NCBI GenBank assembly: GCA_905182495.1
Contig: CAJJBU010000002.1
Span: 1-64,000, forward strand
Origin: Flavobacteriales bacterium UBA952
GTDB lineage: Bacteria; Bacteroidota; Bacteroidia; Flavobacteriales_D; Crocinitomicaceae
DNA length: 64,000 nt
Direction: 5' to 3'
Under the pieces are notes generated by a model. It saw nothing but the letters and a program-made list of their open reading frames with translations. It did not search any database and was not told the origin of the DNA. Within the stretch, counting starts at the first letter, position 1; every line of letters begins with the position of its first letter. Both the position numbers and the translations under genes were made by a program. This document shows, piece after piece, positions 1 through 10,563 of the stretch.

Positions 1-80
1 CCCTTTTCGAAGGTCGTATTGATGTCAAACAAAATTTGATCATCTCCAAAAGATTTATTTACGTTTTTAATTTCTATCAT
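1..80 (-). CDS. mlaF: ABC transporter ATP-binding protein, MlaF-like (5' end only, cut by window edge)
   Basis: Only the first 26 codons are inside the window. They read as the N-terminal strand of an ABC ATPase (MIEIKNVNKSFGDDQI), stopping before the Walker A motif. The start codon at 80-78 overlaps the stop codon of the MlaE-type permease by one base (TAATG), so the two are translationally coupled. MlaF with MlaE moves phospholipids between inner and outer membrane. The ATPase identity rests on the typical N-terminus plus the neighbour; the subfamily is inferred from context. Confidence 0.7.
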   Translation of the reverse strand, partial: MIEIKNVNKSFGDDQILFDINTTFEK

Positions 81-820
81 TAAAGAAGAAGTAAATAAGT
101 AAGAAGGAAATTCATAACCAATATTGCAATTGTACTGCTCACAACAGCTTGGGTGGAAGCTTTACCAACATCTAATGAACCACCTTTCACATAATATCCA
201 TAATAGGAAGAAATCGAGACGATCAGGAATCCAAAACAAACGGTCTTAATGAGTGCATAAGTAATGTGGAATGGGTTGAAAAATGATCTTATTCCCAAAA
301 CATAAGTTTCTGTCGTTACAAGATCTGAAAACATCAAGGCCAACCAGCCTCCTATCATAGAAAGTGCCATTGAAAAAATAATTAAAATCGGGAAGAAGAT
401 AACGGCTCCAATTATTTTGGGTAAGACTAAAAAGTTTAAAGAGTTTACGCCCATGATTTCCAGCGCATCAATCTGCTCAGTGACTCTCATTGTACCTATT
501 TCAGAAGCTATATTTGAACCAACTTTTCCTGCCAAAATCAAAGAGATGATCGTTGGTGAAAACTCTAATATAGTGCTGGATTGGGTAATATAACCTATTG
601 TATAGTCAGGGAGTAATGGGGTCGTCATGTTTGAGGCAGTCTGTAGCGCGATCACTCCCCCCATAAACGCCGACATGAGTGCTACAATTGGTAAAGAATT
701 AATACCAATCACATGAAGCTCCGTCACGATTCTTTTCCATAAGATATGCCACTTAGAGGGTACCGAAAAAAGAACCTTTAGCATGAGAAAATAACGGCCT
801 AAATGAAACAAAAACTTCAT
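80..820 (-). CDS. mlaE: Mla-type lipid ABC transporter permease (MlaE/YrbE family)
   Basis: A 246-residue inner-membrane protein of the MlaE (YrbE) family, the permease of the system that keeps the outer membrane asymmetric by phospholipid transport. The sequence has an amphipathic N-terminus and several long hydrophobic segments. The conserved stretch around residues 95-125 (AGKVGSNIASEIGTMRVTEQ followed by IDALEIMGVN) is the family signature. Length matches the family. The ATPase gene follows with a one-base overlap; the MCE substrate-binding subunit would be expected further downstream, outside the window. No clear promoter is visible in the short divergent gap to the next gene. Confidence 0.88.
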   Translation of the reverse strand: MKFLFHLGRYFLMLKVLFSVPSKWHILWKRIVTELHVIGINSLPIVALMSAFMGGVIALQTASNMTTPLLPDYTIGYITQSSTILEFSPTIISLILAGKVGSNIASEIGTMRVTEQIDALEIMGVNSLNFLVLPKIIGAVIFFPILIIFSMALSMIGGWLALMFSDLVTTETYVLGIRSFFNPFHITYALIKTVCFGFLIVSISSYYGYYVKGGSLDVGKASTQAVVSSTIAILVMNFLLTYLLLL

Positions 821-874
821 GACACTAAATTAAACAATATTTCCATGGAAGATTATTGGATTCGAACAGAATGT

Positions 875-882
875 TACTTTTG
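875..882 (+). promoter_or_regulatory. -7 box of a Bacteroidota-type promoter for the SprT-like gene
   Basis: TACTTTTG matches TAnnTTTG exactly and lies 12 bases before the start codon at 894. A TTG occurs 16 bases upstream (856-858), shorter than the usual 19-21 spacing, so the -33 box is weak. Confidence 0.4.
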
Positions 883-893
883 AAATAGAATAA

Positions 894-1517
894 ATGAACT
901 CAGCACACAAAGACATCGAATTTCAAAATAACTTGAACAAATACTTGCCCAAAGAATTTGTGTCATATACATGGGACTTGTTAAAAGATTCTGGTGTTCA
1001 TTTTAGAATTGTAGCACCTAGAAAAACAAAGCTTGGCGATTTCCGAGCTCCAAGACCGAACAAAAACAAGCCGGAAATAACCATAAACGGCAATCTCAAT
1101 CCTTATGCATTCCTTATTACGACATTGCATGAAATAGCGCACCTTAATACCTTTAAACTCTACAGGGGCAGCGTTAAGCCACACGGTCTAGAATGGAAAC
1201 ATGAATTTCAACAATTGTTAAAACCTCTCATTAGCGAAAAGGAATTCCCCGACAATTTAAAACGCTGTTTAATTAATTCCGTAAAAAAAACAAAAGCCTC
1301 TTCTTGCTCAGATATCGATTTGAGTCGAGAATTACGAAAGTTTGATTTGTCAGTAAAAACAGTTCCATTAGAAAACATTTTAATCGGTGAAAGCTTCACA
1401 TTAAACAATAAATCATTCAAAAAAGGAAAATTAAGAAGAACAAGGTATCTTTGCAGAGAATTAAATTCTGGCCGGAACTATCTCATTCATGCTTTAGCCG
1501 AAGTAAATTCTTTATGA
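894..1517 (+). CDS. SprT-like zinc metalloprotease-fold protein
   Basis: A 207-residue protein with the metal-binding motif HEIAH at residues 79-83, followed about ten residues later by KPHGLEWK, the arrangement of the SprT-like family. SprT-like domains are zinc-binding and resemble the protease domain of Spartan; the bacterial role is not settled. The C-terminal third (residues about 160-205) looks like a small beta-rich domain often found in Bacteroidota members. It ends one base before manC, so the two are probably cotranscribed. The protease-like fold is well supported; activity is not proven. Confidence 0.75.
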   Translation: MNSAHKDIEFQNNLNKYLPKEFVSYTWDLLKDSGVHFRIVAPRKTKLGDFRAPRPNKNKPEITINGNLNPYAFLITTLHEIAHLNTFKLYRGSVKPHGLEWKHEFQQLLKPLISEKEFPDNLKRCLINSVKKTKASSCSDIDLSRELRKFDLSVKTVPLENILIGESFTLNNKSFKKGKLRRTRYLCRELNSGRNYLIHALAEVNSL

Positions 1518-1518
1518 A

Positions 1519-2589
1519 ATGGAAAACAAATCTTTATATTGTCTCATAATGGCTGGTGGTGTCGGTAGTCGCTTTTGGCCACTATCAACAGAAGAAAACC
1601 CAAAACAATTTCTTGACTTCTTAGGAACTGGCCAAAGTCTTCTACAAATGACTTTTGACCGATTTCAAAATATTATCCCTCGAGAAAACATCTTCATACT
1701 GACCAATGCATCCTACGAGGGGAAAGTAATTGAGCAATTGAAGGTTCCTAATAAGCAAGTGATTTGCGAGCCCCTACGGAAAAACACCGCACCATGCATC
1801 GCATTTGCAACGGCTAAAATATTGAATCAAGATCCAGAGGCCGTTATGGTTGTATCGCCTTCTGACCACCTCATCACAAATGAGCTGCAGTTCAACCAGG
1901 ACATTGCATTAGGAATTAATACGGCTAGGGAAAAAGACAGCCTAATAACCTTTGGGATACCACCTCATCGCCCTGATATAGGCTACGGATATATTGAATT
2001 TGACGATTCTAAAAAGGAAGAAAGCGTTCAAAGTGTAAAACAGTTTAGAGAAAAACCAAATTTACAAAGCGCAGAAGCGTTTTTAAACGCAGGTAATTTC
2101 TATTGGAATTCTGGCATGTTTATCTGGAGAGGTCGTGTTTTAAGAGATAGCTTTAAAAGAAATTGTAAATCCCTGTATGATTTGTTTTTTAAAACCGAAA
2201 ACAATTACAATTCGGATCAAGAAATTGCATTCTGTCAAATTGCATTTGAAAAAAGCGAAAGTATTTCTATTGATTACGCCATATTAGAAAAAGAACCAAA
2301 TGTAGAGGTCGTATTATCTAAATTTGGCTGGAGTGACCTTGGAACCTGGGGAAGTATTAAGGAAATCACCTCAAAAGATGAGAACGGAAGTTCTGTAAAC
2401 CACAACAACATCCACTTATTTAATAGTAAGAATTGCTTTGTTCATTCAGAAAAAGAAAAGACGATTCTTATCGATGGGCTTCATAATTATATTGTAGTTG
2501 ACACGAAGGACAAACTTATGATATTGAAGGATGAAAATGAGCAAAAGCTAAAAGAATACTTAAAAACTACAAGCCATAAATCATCCTAA
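1519..2589 (+). CDS. manC: Mannose-1-phosphate guanylyltransferase
   Basis: This enzyme makes GDP-mannose from mannose-1-phosphate and GTP in the cytoplasm, feeding polysaccharide and glycolipid synthesis. The nucleotide-binding signature AGGVGSRFWPLS lies at residues 12-23, the phrase VSPSDHLI near residue 110 and a REKPN motif near residue 170 are typical of the family. At 356 residues it is the short form without the C-terminal cupin isomerase domain of bifunctional ManC/AlgA. It lies between the SprT-like gene (1 base) and dusB (1 base). It could supply the polysaccharide cluster at 47-55 kb, an inference. Confidence 0.9.
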   Translation: MENKSLYCLIMAGGVGSRFWPLSTEENPKQFLDFLGTGQSLLQMTFDRFQNIIPRENIFILTNASYEGKVIEQLKVPNKQVICEPLRKNTAPCIAFATAKILNQDPEAVMVVSPSDHLITNELQFNQDIALGINTAREKDSLITFGIPPHRPDIGYGYIEFDDSKKEESVQSVKQFREKPNLQSAEAFLNAGNFYWNSGMFIWRGRVLRDSFKRNCKSLYDLFFKTENNYNSDQEIAFCQIAFEKSESISIDYAILEKEPNVEVVLSKFGWSDLGTWGSIKEITSKDENGSSVNHNNIHLFNSKNCFVHSEKEKTILIDGLHNYIVVDTKDKLMILKDENEQKLKEYLKTTSHKSS

Positions 2590-2590
2590 G

Positions 2591-3592
2591 ATGGTGAAAA
2601 TACGAGATATCGATCTTGGGGAATTTCCTCTATTACTTGCGCCCATGGAGGATGTGAGTGACCCTCCATTTAGAACACTTTGTAAAAGACATGGAGCGGA
2701 TTTAATGTATACCGAATTCATATCTTCCGAAGGACTCATAAGGGATGCGCTTAAAAGCAGAATGAAACTAGACATCTTCGAAAAGGAAAGACCTATTGGA
2801 ATTCAGATTTTTGGCTCGAACATCGAAAGTATGCGCTTGGCCACTGAAATAACGGCCCAATCCAATCCAGACATTATCGATATTAATTATGGCTGTCCTG
2901 TAAAAAAAGTAGCTTGTAAAGGTGCTGGCGCTGGTATTCTTCAAGATATACCCAAAATGGTTCGCATGACCGCTGAAATTGTCAAATCAACAAACCTTCC
3001 CGTAACCGTAAAAACACGTTTGGGTTGGGATGATCAATCAAAATACATCGTAGAAGTAGCCGAGCGACTTCAAGACGTTGGTATTGAAGCTATCTCAATA
3101 CATGGAAGAACAAGAAAGCAAATGTATAAAGGCGAAGCCGATTGGTCTTTGATTGCAGACGTCAAAAACAATTCAAGGATGAATATTCCCGTGTTTGGAA
3201 ACGGTGACATTAACACCCCCGAAAAGGCTCTAGCGTATAAAAACAAATATGGTGTTGACGGTGTAATGATTGGCAGAGCAAGCATTGGTAATCCATGGAT
3301 ATTTCGAGAGATCAAACACTTTTTAAAACATGGTACCCATCATGCTCCACCCAATTTCCTAGAGAAAGTAGAAGCGGTAATTGAACATCTTGAAACCAGT
3401 ATTGCATGGAAAGGCGAAAAACTTGGGATTGCAGAAATGAAGCGTCACTATTCAAACTATTTCAGGGGAATCGTAAACTTCAAGGATATCAAAACCAATC
3501 TAGTCACCTCAAACGAATTGGATGAACTAAATAGCATATTAAAAATGCTAATAGAAAAAGCCGATATGTATGAGTTTTCAAGCTCCTATTGA
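2591..3592 (+). CDS. dusB: tRNA-dihydrouridine synthase
   Basis: A flavoenzyme that reduces uridines in the tRNA D-loop using FMN and NADPH. The 333-residue sequence begins its TIM barrel with LLAPMEDVSDPPFR (residues 14-27). The active-site region NYGCPVKKVACKGAGA carries the expected catalytic cysteine at about residue 102, and the phosphate-binding segment VFGNGDI followed by GVMIGRASIGNPW is near residues 205-240. Full length. It starts one base after the manC stop codon, so it is probably in the same transcript. Confidence 0.93.
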   Translation: MVKIRDIDLGEFPLLLAPMEDVSDPPFRTLCKRHGADLMYTEFISSEGLIRDALKSRMKLDIFEKERPIGIQIFGSNIESMRLATEITAQSNPDIIDINYGCPVKKVACKGAGAGILQDIPKMVRMTAEIVKSTNLPVTVKTRLGWDDQSKYIVEVAERLQDVGIEAISIHGRTRKQMYKGEADWSLIADVKNNSRMNIPVFGNGDINTPEKALAYKNKYGVDGVMIGRASIGNPWIFREIKHFLKHGTHHAPPNFLEKVEAVIEHLETSIAWKGEKLGIAEMKRHYSNYFRGIVNFKDIKTNLVTSNELDELNSILKMLIEKADMYEFSSSY

Positions 3593-3607
3593 ACCATTTT
3601 CGTTTTT

Positions 3608-4219
3608 ATGTGTTTATCGATTATGCCTATTTGGTTACCCATTTCTGGATTTCAAGATTACTTAGTTTCTAATGAAGGAAATATCAAGTCATTAACGCGC
3701 GTCAAAACATTTAAAAATGGCCGTACAATGAAATTTGAATCCAAAAACAAGAAATTAAGAAGACACCCAAGAAATGGTTTCTTAATGACAGACCTTATTA
3801 GTGATAAAGGAATTAGAAAAACTGTTTATCCACACAAAGTCGTTGCGGGTGCATTTATAGAAAATGACAAGCCTAGAAAGAAAAAAGTCGTCATTCATAT
3901 CAATGGTGACCTTGGTAATAACCATTCCGATAATCTACGATGGTGCACATTTAGCGACTCCATAAAAATGGGCTTTGCTTCAGGGAAAAGAGACAATAGC
4001 AAGCTCTGGGAAAAAAGAAGAATTAAATATGGGCCAAGCGGTGGGAATTCATCAATGGGAAGACCTGATCCTTTGTCTGATGCTCAAAAACAGGAAATAC
4101 TGATCCTAAGAAAAAATAAAAGCCTAATGTATCTTGCCGAACAGTTCAACTGTAGCGCTTCTCACATACACAAAACCCTGCGCCGATTAGAAAAAGAGTC
4201 TATCACAAAAACGATATAG
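3608..4219 (+). CDS. Free-standing homing-type endonuclease (NUMOD4 + HNH) with C-terminal HTH
   Basis: A 203-residue protein. Residues about 6-55 (beginning PIWLPISGFQDYLVSNEG) are a NUMOD4 DNA-binding motif. Residues about 76-118, from HKVVAGAF to HINGDLGNNHSDNLRW, are an HNH nuclease core. Residues about 155-197 (AQKQEILILRK to HIHKTLRRL) look like a helix-turn-helix. This architecture is known from homing endonucleases of phages and introns. No intron or intein is evident beside it. Two in-frame ATGs (3608 and 3623) are possible; the second, giving MPIWLPI, fits the family better. Its 3' end overlaps the convergent neighbour by 17 bases. The cleavage target is unknown. Confidence 0.8.
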   Translation: MCLSIMPIWLPISGFQDYLVSNEGNIKSLTRVKTFKNGRTMKFESKNKKLRRHPRNGFLMTDLISDKGIRKTVYPHKVVAGAFIENDKPRKKKVVIHINGDLGNNHSDNLRWCTFSDSIKMGFASGKRDNSKLWEKRRIKYGPSGGNSSMGRPDPLSDAQKQEILILRKNKSLMYLAEQFNCSASHIHKTLRRLEKESITKTI

Positions 4220-5531
4220 ATTCCAGTATTTTTCTCATGGGTATCTCCAAAGACCCATAAACCTTTTTGTTTTTAAGACTATCTACTTTAAAGTTCAATT
4301 CCGTACCATTAACCGACCACTGAATACTGTTGTTATGTGATATATAGGCCTTTGGGGGGCTCTTAGTAGAATAGAAAACCACCCTGCTATCATCTATTTT
4401 AAGCTTTAATTGCGGGGAAAATAAAAATCTAAATTGGTCGTCTTCTCGTGTTAAAATACCTTTTTCGAGGAGCTTTTGAATCAGCTTCTCAGCGGGTTCC
4501 TTGACCGTAAACATCAAAGAATATCGAGGTACGTTTTTATAGCGGGTTTTTTCAATTTGAGTGGGCTCAAAATTATCGTCGAGTTCCGTTTCAATATACT
4601 TTTCCTGAACCATGTAATAACCGCCCTCTTCAAAGCAAAAATCTCCATCCCAAATTTCAACAAAATCAGAAATAGGAAAGCTAATTTTGGAAGTCAAAGC
4701 AGATAGTTTTTGTATAAATAAGTCTTTGGTTGCGGCTGAAAAACCTTTTGAATTAAGGTGCAAGTCAATCGTTCTTTTAGAACGATCGGAAAACTTTATA
4801 GCTTGTCCCGAATCATTTACAAAAAATGGAATGGAATCATTTATAGATAAATAGCTCTTTAATTGAAATCCAGACGAATCACTATCATGCGCTACAAAGG
4901 CATGATCGATTCCAATACTTTTTAAAGATTTACATTCTGAATAAAGCACAAGGTTTTCATCTGGGTAAATATCATTTGCAAATAGGCCTTTCCACATGGT
5001 ACCGATAGATCTATTCTTTGTAGCGATAAAATCGTTGTAAATCTCATAAAAAAAATCGCCATAATAAATAAACAAGAAGTTGTCTCTATGAAAAATATGT
5101 AAGCGAAAATCGCTTAAATGGTAAACTCTATCTTGTCCGATAATCGTATCAGTAACATGGTTTTCCAAAGATATTCTATCGAGAGCACTCTTTAATTTTT
5201 CAGAAGTATATAAAGGAATTACGCTACCTAAATCCCCCCTTTCATTAGCAAAAACATAGAGAGAGCTTTGAACGTCTAGTCCATATTGCTTTGCCATTGA
5301 AAGCACAAATTCAGAAGTTAAAAACTGCCTTTGCGCTATTTGATTAAAAAGCATCAAATCTGTTGACTCCGTCAATAACTCTAGAAGAGACACCGACCCT
5401 ACTATATCGGCATCAGGAAGAAAGGTTTCAATAATTGAAATTGCTTGTACAGGAGCCTTAAAAGGTTTTAGATAAAGCAATACACCCAGTAAAAAGCCGA
5501 GCAATACAATAAAAGCTAACTTCTTATACAC
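4203..5531 (-). CDS. Membrane-anchored envelope protein of unknown function
   Basis: I do not recognise a firm family. The 442-residue protein starts with a signal-anchor (KLAFIVLLGFLLGVLLYL, residues 4-21) and the rest looks extracytoplasmic, with alternating strands. Like its upstream neighbour it contains phrases of the type found in long Bacteroidota proteins (an early 'PDADIVGSVSLLELL', a later FTVKEPAEKLIQKLL), so the two may be distant paralogues. It begins six bases after the upstream gene and its end overlaps the HNH gene tail to tail. An envelope location is inferred from the N-terminus. Confidence 0.6.
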   Translation of the reverse strand: MYKKLAFIVLLGFLLGVLLYLKPFKAPVQAISIIETFLPDADIVGSVSLLELLTESTDLMLFNQIAQRQFLTSEFVLSMAKQYGLDVQSSLYVFANERGDLGSVIPLYTSEKLKSALDRISLENHVTDTIIGQDRVYHLSDFRLHIFHRDNFLFIYYGDFFYEIYNDFIATKNRSIGTMWKGLFANDIYPDENLVLYSECKSLKSIGIDHAFVAHDSDSSGFQLKSYLSINDSIPFFVNDSGQAIKFSDRSKRTIDLHLNSKGFSAATKDLFIQKLSALTSKISFPISDFVEIWDGDFCFEEGGYYMVQEKYIETELDDNFEPTQIEKTRYKNVPRYSLMFTVKEPAEKLIQKLLEKGILTREDDQFRFLFSPQLKLKIDDSRVVFYSTKSPPKAYISHNNSIQWSVNGTELNFKVDSLKNKKVYGSLEIPMRKILESISFL

Positions 5532-5537
5532 CGCGAT

Positions 5538-7388
5538 TTATTTTGATAGAATGAAAAGAGCATTAATCATATCAAGAAATTGAGAAGCCTTACCAGAGGA
5601 GCTTTCAAAATTATAATGCAAGGAATAATCTGTTTTATTCAACTCAGATAATTCAGATTTCAGCACAATACTTCCTGACTTTGTCTTTAGGTTATTTAAA
5701 ACATTTTTTTGACGTTCATCTAAAAAGGCTCTCGGGAATTCATTTAAGGATTGATTCAAATCAAGATTTGCATATAATACGCCTGATTTTTTAATCTTCT
5801 TGACTGATTTTTTAGATATTGCTCCCTTACCATATCCATCTAAATGGTCAACAACTAAACTCAAGTCGTTAGACAATAACAGCACTTTAGGAGTACAAAC
5901 AACATACATTGGCGCGGCATCCAATATCACATCTTTCAGAATCCAATATCCCTCTTTTTTCTCTATTCGCGAGGTTAATCTAGATAAATCAGAAAGTACC
6001 ATTTCGCATAAATCTGTTCGTTCAGAGGCAAATCCGATTGTGAATACAGGTATTTCTTCCTGAGCAAAGGTTTCTATTTCAGTATATTCGAAGTCATCCT
6101 CATTGTATTCATATTCTATGCGCTTTGTTGTAATTTCTTTAACGCCATTAAACGTTGCAAATAACCCTCCTTTATAGGCCCCGAAAAAGGCCTTTTTATC
6201 TACTAATTTATCTAGGAGTTGAATCGCTAACAAATTCATCACCATATTATTGTCTTTTTTATCTTTTAAAATGGGCAATAAGATCTCATATGCCTTTTCA
6301 TAAGCTTTTCTTAAATCTACATTGTAAATAAAATATGCCGGTGCATCCGCAGGAATATATTTGATGAAATCTTTATTGAGCGGATTATTATTCATATCCG
6401 AATAAATCGCCCCTAGTTTATCACCATAATTTGCCTGAACATCAAAATGCACCTCATTGGAATCCAAGTAAAGATCGCCAGTCATATAATTTTCCGAGTA
6501 AAGTTCTTTCAAGTCTTCATTGACTATAGGGTACATCGTCTGAAAATACCACAAACCACCTTGGTTTGAAAAATTCCTTGAATTGTCAATGAAAAACACA
6601 CCTTCAGATTCTTTTTCAATTTGAGTTTTAAATCGTTGATCGATAGATTTTAAACTAATCTTATTCAGAATCAGTTCATCAATAATTCCTTGCATTCCTT
6701 TAACTTGCATACTGACGTCTATACTGTCTCGAACTTCCCAATAGGTCTTAAATACACCCGTTTCTTCCGTGAGAATCTCTTCCAGATCTTCCATGGGTTC
6801 CTGAACCGCTTCAGCCACTGCTGCCTCAGTCGCATCGTCAACGATCCATTCAGAAGTCTCCCCTGCCCATTGTGTTTCCTCCGATTCATAATAATTCAAT
6901 GAATCCGTCATGTGCACAAGGTAAGTGTCCGTGGGTTGAACACGTAGTAAAACACCTGAATTACCAAAAATTATTAATGAATTAAACAAGGAGCTGTAGC
7001 GTTTTGCCCCATTCGAAAGTGTTTCAACAAATTCAAAATCATCAAAAACTTTAAAAAGTTGATCTTTGTTTTTTACACCAAAAGAAAACCCTGTTACTTC
7101 GTAAACATTGTCTTTGCCATAAAATATATTTAAGCGCTGGTCAAAGTCTAATCCGGCATCCTTTAGGGTCTTACCCGCAGTGGATCCATCAAAAAGCTCT
7201 TGATGCAGCTCTTCCATAAAATCATACTGAACCAATTCATCTATAGAGATTTTCTGAAGAAGATTGATGTTATTAATACTAAAAACCGTAGAAGCATTTC
7301 TAGGAATCAAGTCTTCACTCTTCTGGCTAAATAATGAAGATTGTATTAATACAAAAACAAATAAAACACCTTTTTTTAAGATCAACAT
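5538..7388 (-). CDS. Secreted protein of unknown function, DUF4836-like
   Basis: A 616-residue protein with an N-terminal signal peptide (residues 1-21, ending LFSQ). The mature part opens with LIPRNASTVFSINNINLLQKIS and repeats a similar theme near residue 340 (YIPADAPAYFIYNVDLRKAYEKA). This two-fold theme resembles the poorly characterised DUF4836 group of Bacteroidota. Acidic stretches rich in Glu lie at about residues 180-215. It is followed six bases later by a probable relative and preceded by a lipoprotein gene, giving a three-gene minus-strand unit. Family assignment is tentative; a domain search would decide it. Confidence 0.6.
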   Translation of the reverse strand: MLILKKGVLFVFVLIQSSLFSQKSEDLIPRNASTVFSINNINLLQKISIDELVQYDFMEELHQELFDGSTAGKTLKDAGLDFDQRLNIFYGKDNVYEVTGFSFGVKNKDQLFKVFDDFEFVETLSNGAKRYSSLFNSLIIFGNSGVLLRVQPTDTYLVHMTDSLNYYESEETQWAGETSEWIVDDATEAAVAEAVQEPMEDLEEILTEETGVFKTYWEVRDSIDVSMQVKGMQGIIDELILNKISLKSIDQRFKTQIEKESEGVFFIDNSRNFSNQGGLWYFQTMYPIVNEDLKELYSENYMTGDLYLDSNEVHFDVQANYGDKLGAIYSDMNNNPLNKDFIKYIPADAPAYFIYNVDLRKAYEKAYEILLPILKDKKDNNMVMNLLAIQLLDKLVDKKAFFGAYKGGLFATFNGVKEITTKRIEYEYNEDDFEYTEIETFAQEEIPVFTIGFASERTDLCEMVLSDLSRLTSRIEKKEGYWILKDVILDAAPMYVVCTPKVLLLSNDLSLVVDHLDGYGKGAISKKSVKKIKKSGVLYANLDLNQSLNEFPRAFLDERQKNVLNNLKTKSGSIVLKSELSELNKTDYSLHYNFESSSGKASQFLDMINALFILSK

Positions 7389-7426
7389 AAAACATAGATT
7401 GTAGCGTCGAAATTACAAATAAATCT

Positions 7427-8095
7427 CTAGTTTTCAGTAGGTAAAACCGAGATTGTATTCTCCATGATAGCAGGGTTACCAAAAACATCAAAGAGAGAAT
7501 TTCTCAGCATCACCGCTCTTTTGTTTTTAGATAAAACCGCTGCGGGATTATTTATGTTTTCAACGGGATTATTAAACCTACTTATAGAGGTGTACATCCC
7601 ACTTTTCATAAGCTGCTGATCATCTTGTTGAATCATACCAAATTTAAACGTGTTTAAATCGGGCACTTCTCTAACCAAAACTCTACCATCCCATGAAATC
7701 CAATCAAATGAGGCGCCATCGGCAACATCACCTGTGCTTTCAATAGTCGCTTGCATCGCCGTGAGAAAAAAATCAACATTTTCAAAATGGAGCATTATTT
7801 TAAAAATATAATGTTCGTAATCTTCAGATATAATGACGTCACTTATTCCCTCTTGACAATTTAAAATCTTAATAAGTTCTCCGATTTTATTTTCGATCTC
7901 GAATTTAGAAGGAACTTTTTTTCCATCCAGGCTGTCTAATGCTAAAATAGAATTAATCTTTAATTTACTAGAACTTAAATTAATTGTATACTTGAAATCT
8001 CCGCTCCCATCAGTATTAAAGGAAATGTCATCTAATATCTCTATACATGAGTTTAAAGAGAAAATCAACAGGCCCAAAAGGAAAAAATGTCTCAT
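7427..8095 (-). CDS. Lipoprotein of unknown function
   Basis: A 222-residue protein with a lipoprotein signal: hydrophobic segment from residue 4 to 15 and a lipobox LNSC with the modified cysteine at residue 17. The mature protein has a phrase FNTDGSGDFKYTINLSSSK early on, seen in Bacteroidota lipoproteins of unknown role. It lies 38 bases upstream of the DUF4836-like gene in the same orientation and is probably the first gene of that unit. A transcription terminator separates it from groEL. No function can be assigned. Confidence 0.6.
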   Translation of the reverse strand: MRHFFLLGLLIFSLNSCIEILDDISFNTDGSGDFKYTINLSSSKLKINSILALDSLDGKKVPSKFEIENKIGELIKILNCQEGISDVIISEDYEHYIFKIMLHFENVDFFLTAMQATIESTGDVADGASFDWISWDGRVLVREVPDLNTFKFGMIQQDDQQLMKSGMYTSISRFNNPVENINNPAAVLSKNKRAVMLRNSLFDVFGNPAIMENTISVLPTEN

Positions 8096-8140
8096 TAAAG
8101 TTCTAGAACCAAAGTTTAGGCCAAACTAATCAAAAATAAA

Positions 8141-8160
8141 AAGCCATCCTAAGATGGCTT
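8141..8160 (-). terminator. Rho-independent terminator after groEL
   Basis: An 8-bp perfect stem (AAGCCATC / GATGGCTT) with a four-base loop. Read on the minus strand it is followed by a T-rich run (TTTTTATTTTT) and lies 50 bases after the groEL stop. It separates groESL from the lipoprotein gene downstream. Confidence 0.85.
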
Positions 8161-8210
8161 TAAATTATTAAACTTTTTGTTTTCTGATTCCTTGAAAATC
8201 AAACAGAATA

Positions 8211-10138
<1,928 letters not shown>

Positions 10139-10169
10139 TTTAATATTTTTAATTTAAAAGGAACTAGAC

Positions 10170-10200
10170 CAATTTTATGCCAAAGGCCAAATCAAGACAA
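10170..10200 (-). promoter_or_regulatory. Possible groESL promoter
   Basis: On the minus strand a TTG at 10200-10198 is followed after 20 bases by TAAAATTG (10177-10170), one mismatch from TAnnTTTG. Spacing fits the Bacteroidota housekeeping promoter, but the -7 box is imperfect. Confidence 0.35.
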
Positions 10201-10233
10201 TATTTCGCCTTTTGATTTTATTTCAGATAAAAT

Positions 10234-10258
10234 TGTCAGAATATGTGCCAACCTGACA
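10234..10258. promoter_or_regulatory. Inverted repeat upstream of groES
   Basis: TGTCAG (10234-10239) and CTGACA (10253-10258) form a perfect six-base inverted repeat with a 13-base spacer. It lies upstream of the groESL promoter region and could be an operator or activator site. No CIRCE element is present. The function is inferred from position only. Confidence 0.35.
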
Positions 10259-10269
10259 CGAAGAAATTT

Positions 10270-10563
10270 TTATTTAGAAGATTCCTGTCCTGGTGATGCA
10301 GGTTGTTCGGTATTCGCTTTTTGAGCTTCAGGGCTCTTTGGTTTTGGTTGACGCACTGTAATCACAATACTAACCAGGACGATAATACCCGCTAGAGACC
10401 AAGTCAATCGATCAATGAATTCATTGGTTTTCTTAACGCCACCAAGCTGTCCAGGAGATGCGAAATCAGAACTTAAGCCTCCACCTTTAGGATTCTGTAC
10501 ATATACAACGAGTATCAACAAGATACTTGACAAAAGAACGATGATTGAAAGAATGATATCCAT
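10270..10563 (-). CDS. secG: Preprotein translocase subunit SecG
   Basis: A 97-residue inner-membrane protein that assists SecYEG protein export. It has two hydrophobic segments (about residues 3-22 and 53-70) separated by the family signature NPKGGGLSSDFASPGQLGG. The C-terminal tail is Pro/Lys/Glu-rich. Its start codon overlaps the stop codon of the TPR protein by one base, so it is translationally coupled. Confidence 0.9.
   Translation of the reverse strand: MDIILSIIVLLSSILLILVVYVQNPKGGGLSSDFASPGQLGGVKKTNEFIDRLTWSLAGIIVLVSIVITVRQPKPKSPEAQKANTEQPASPGQESSK

Noticed and set aside
10168..10184. Sigma-54 promoter (TGGCAT...TTGG) before groES
   Set aside because: The spacing between the GG and GC elements is one base too short and the -12 element lacks GC.
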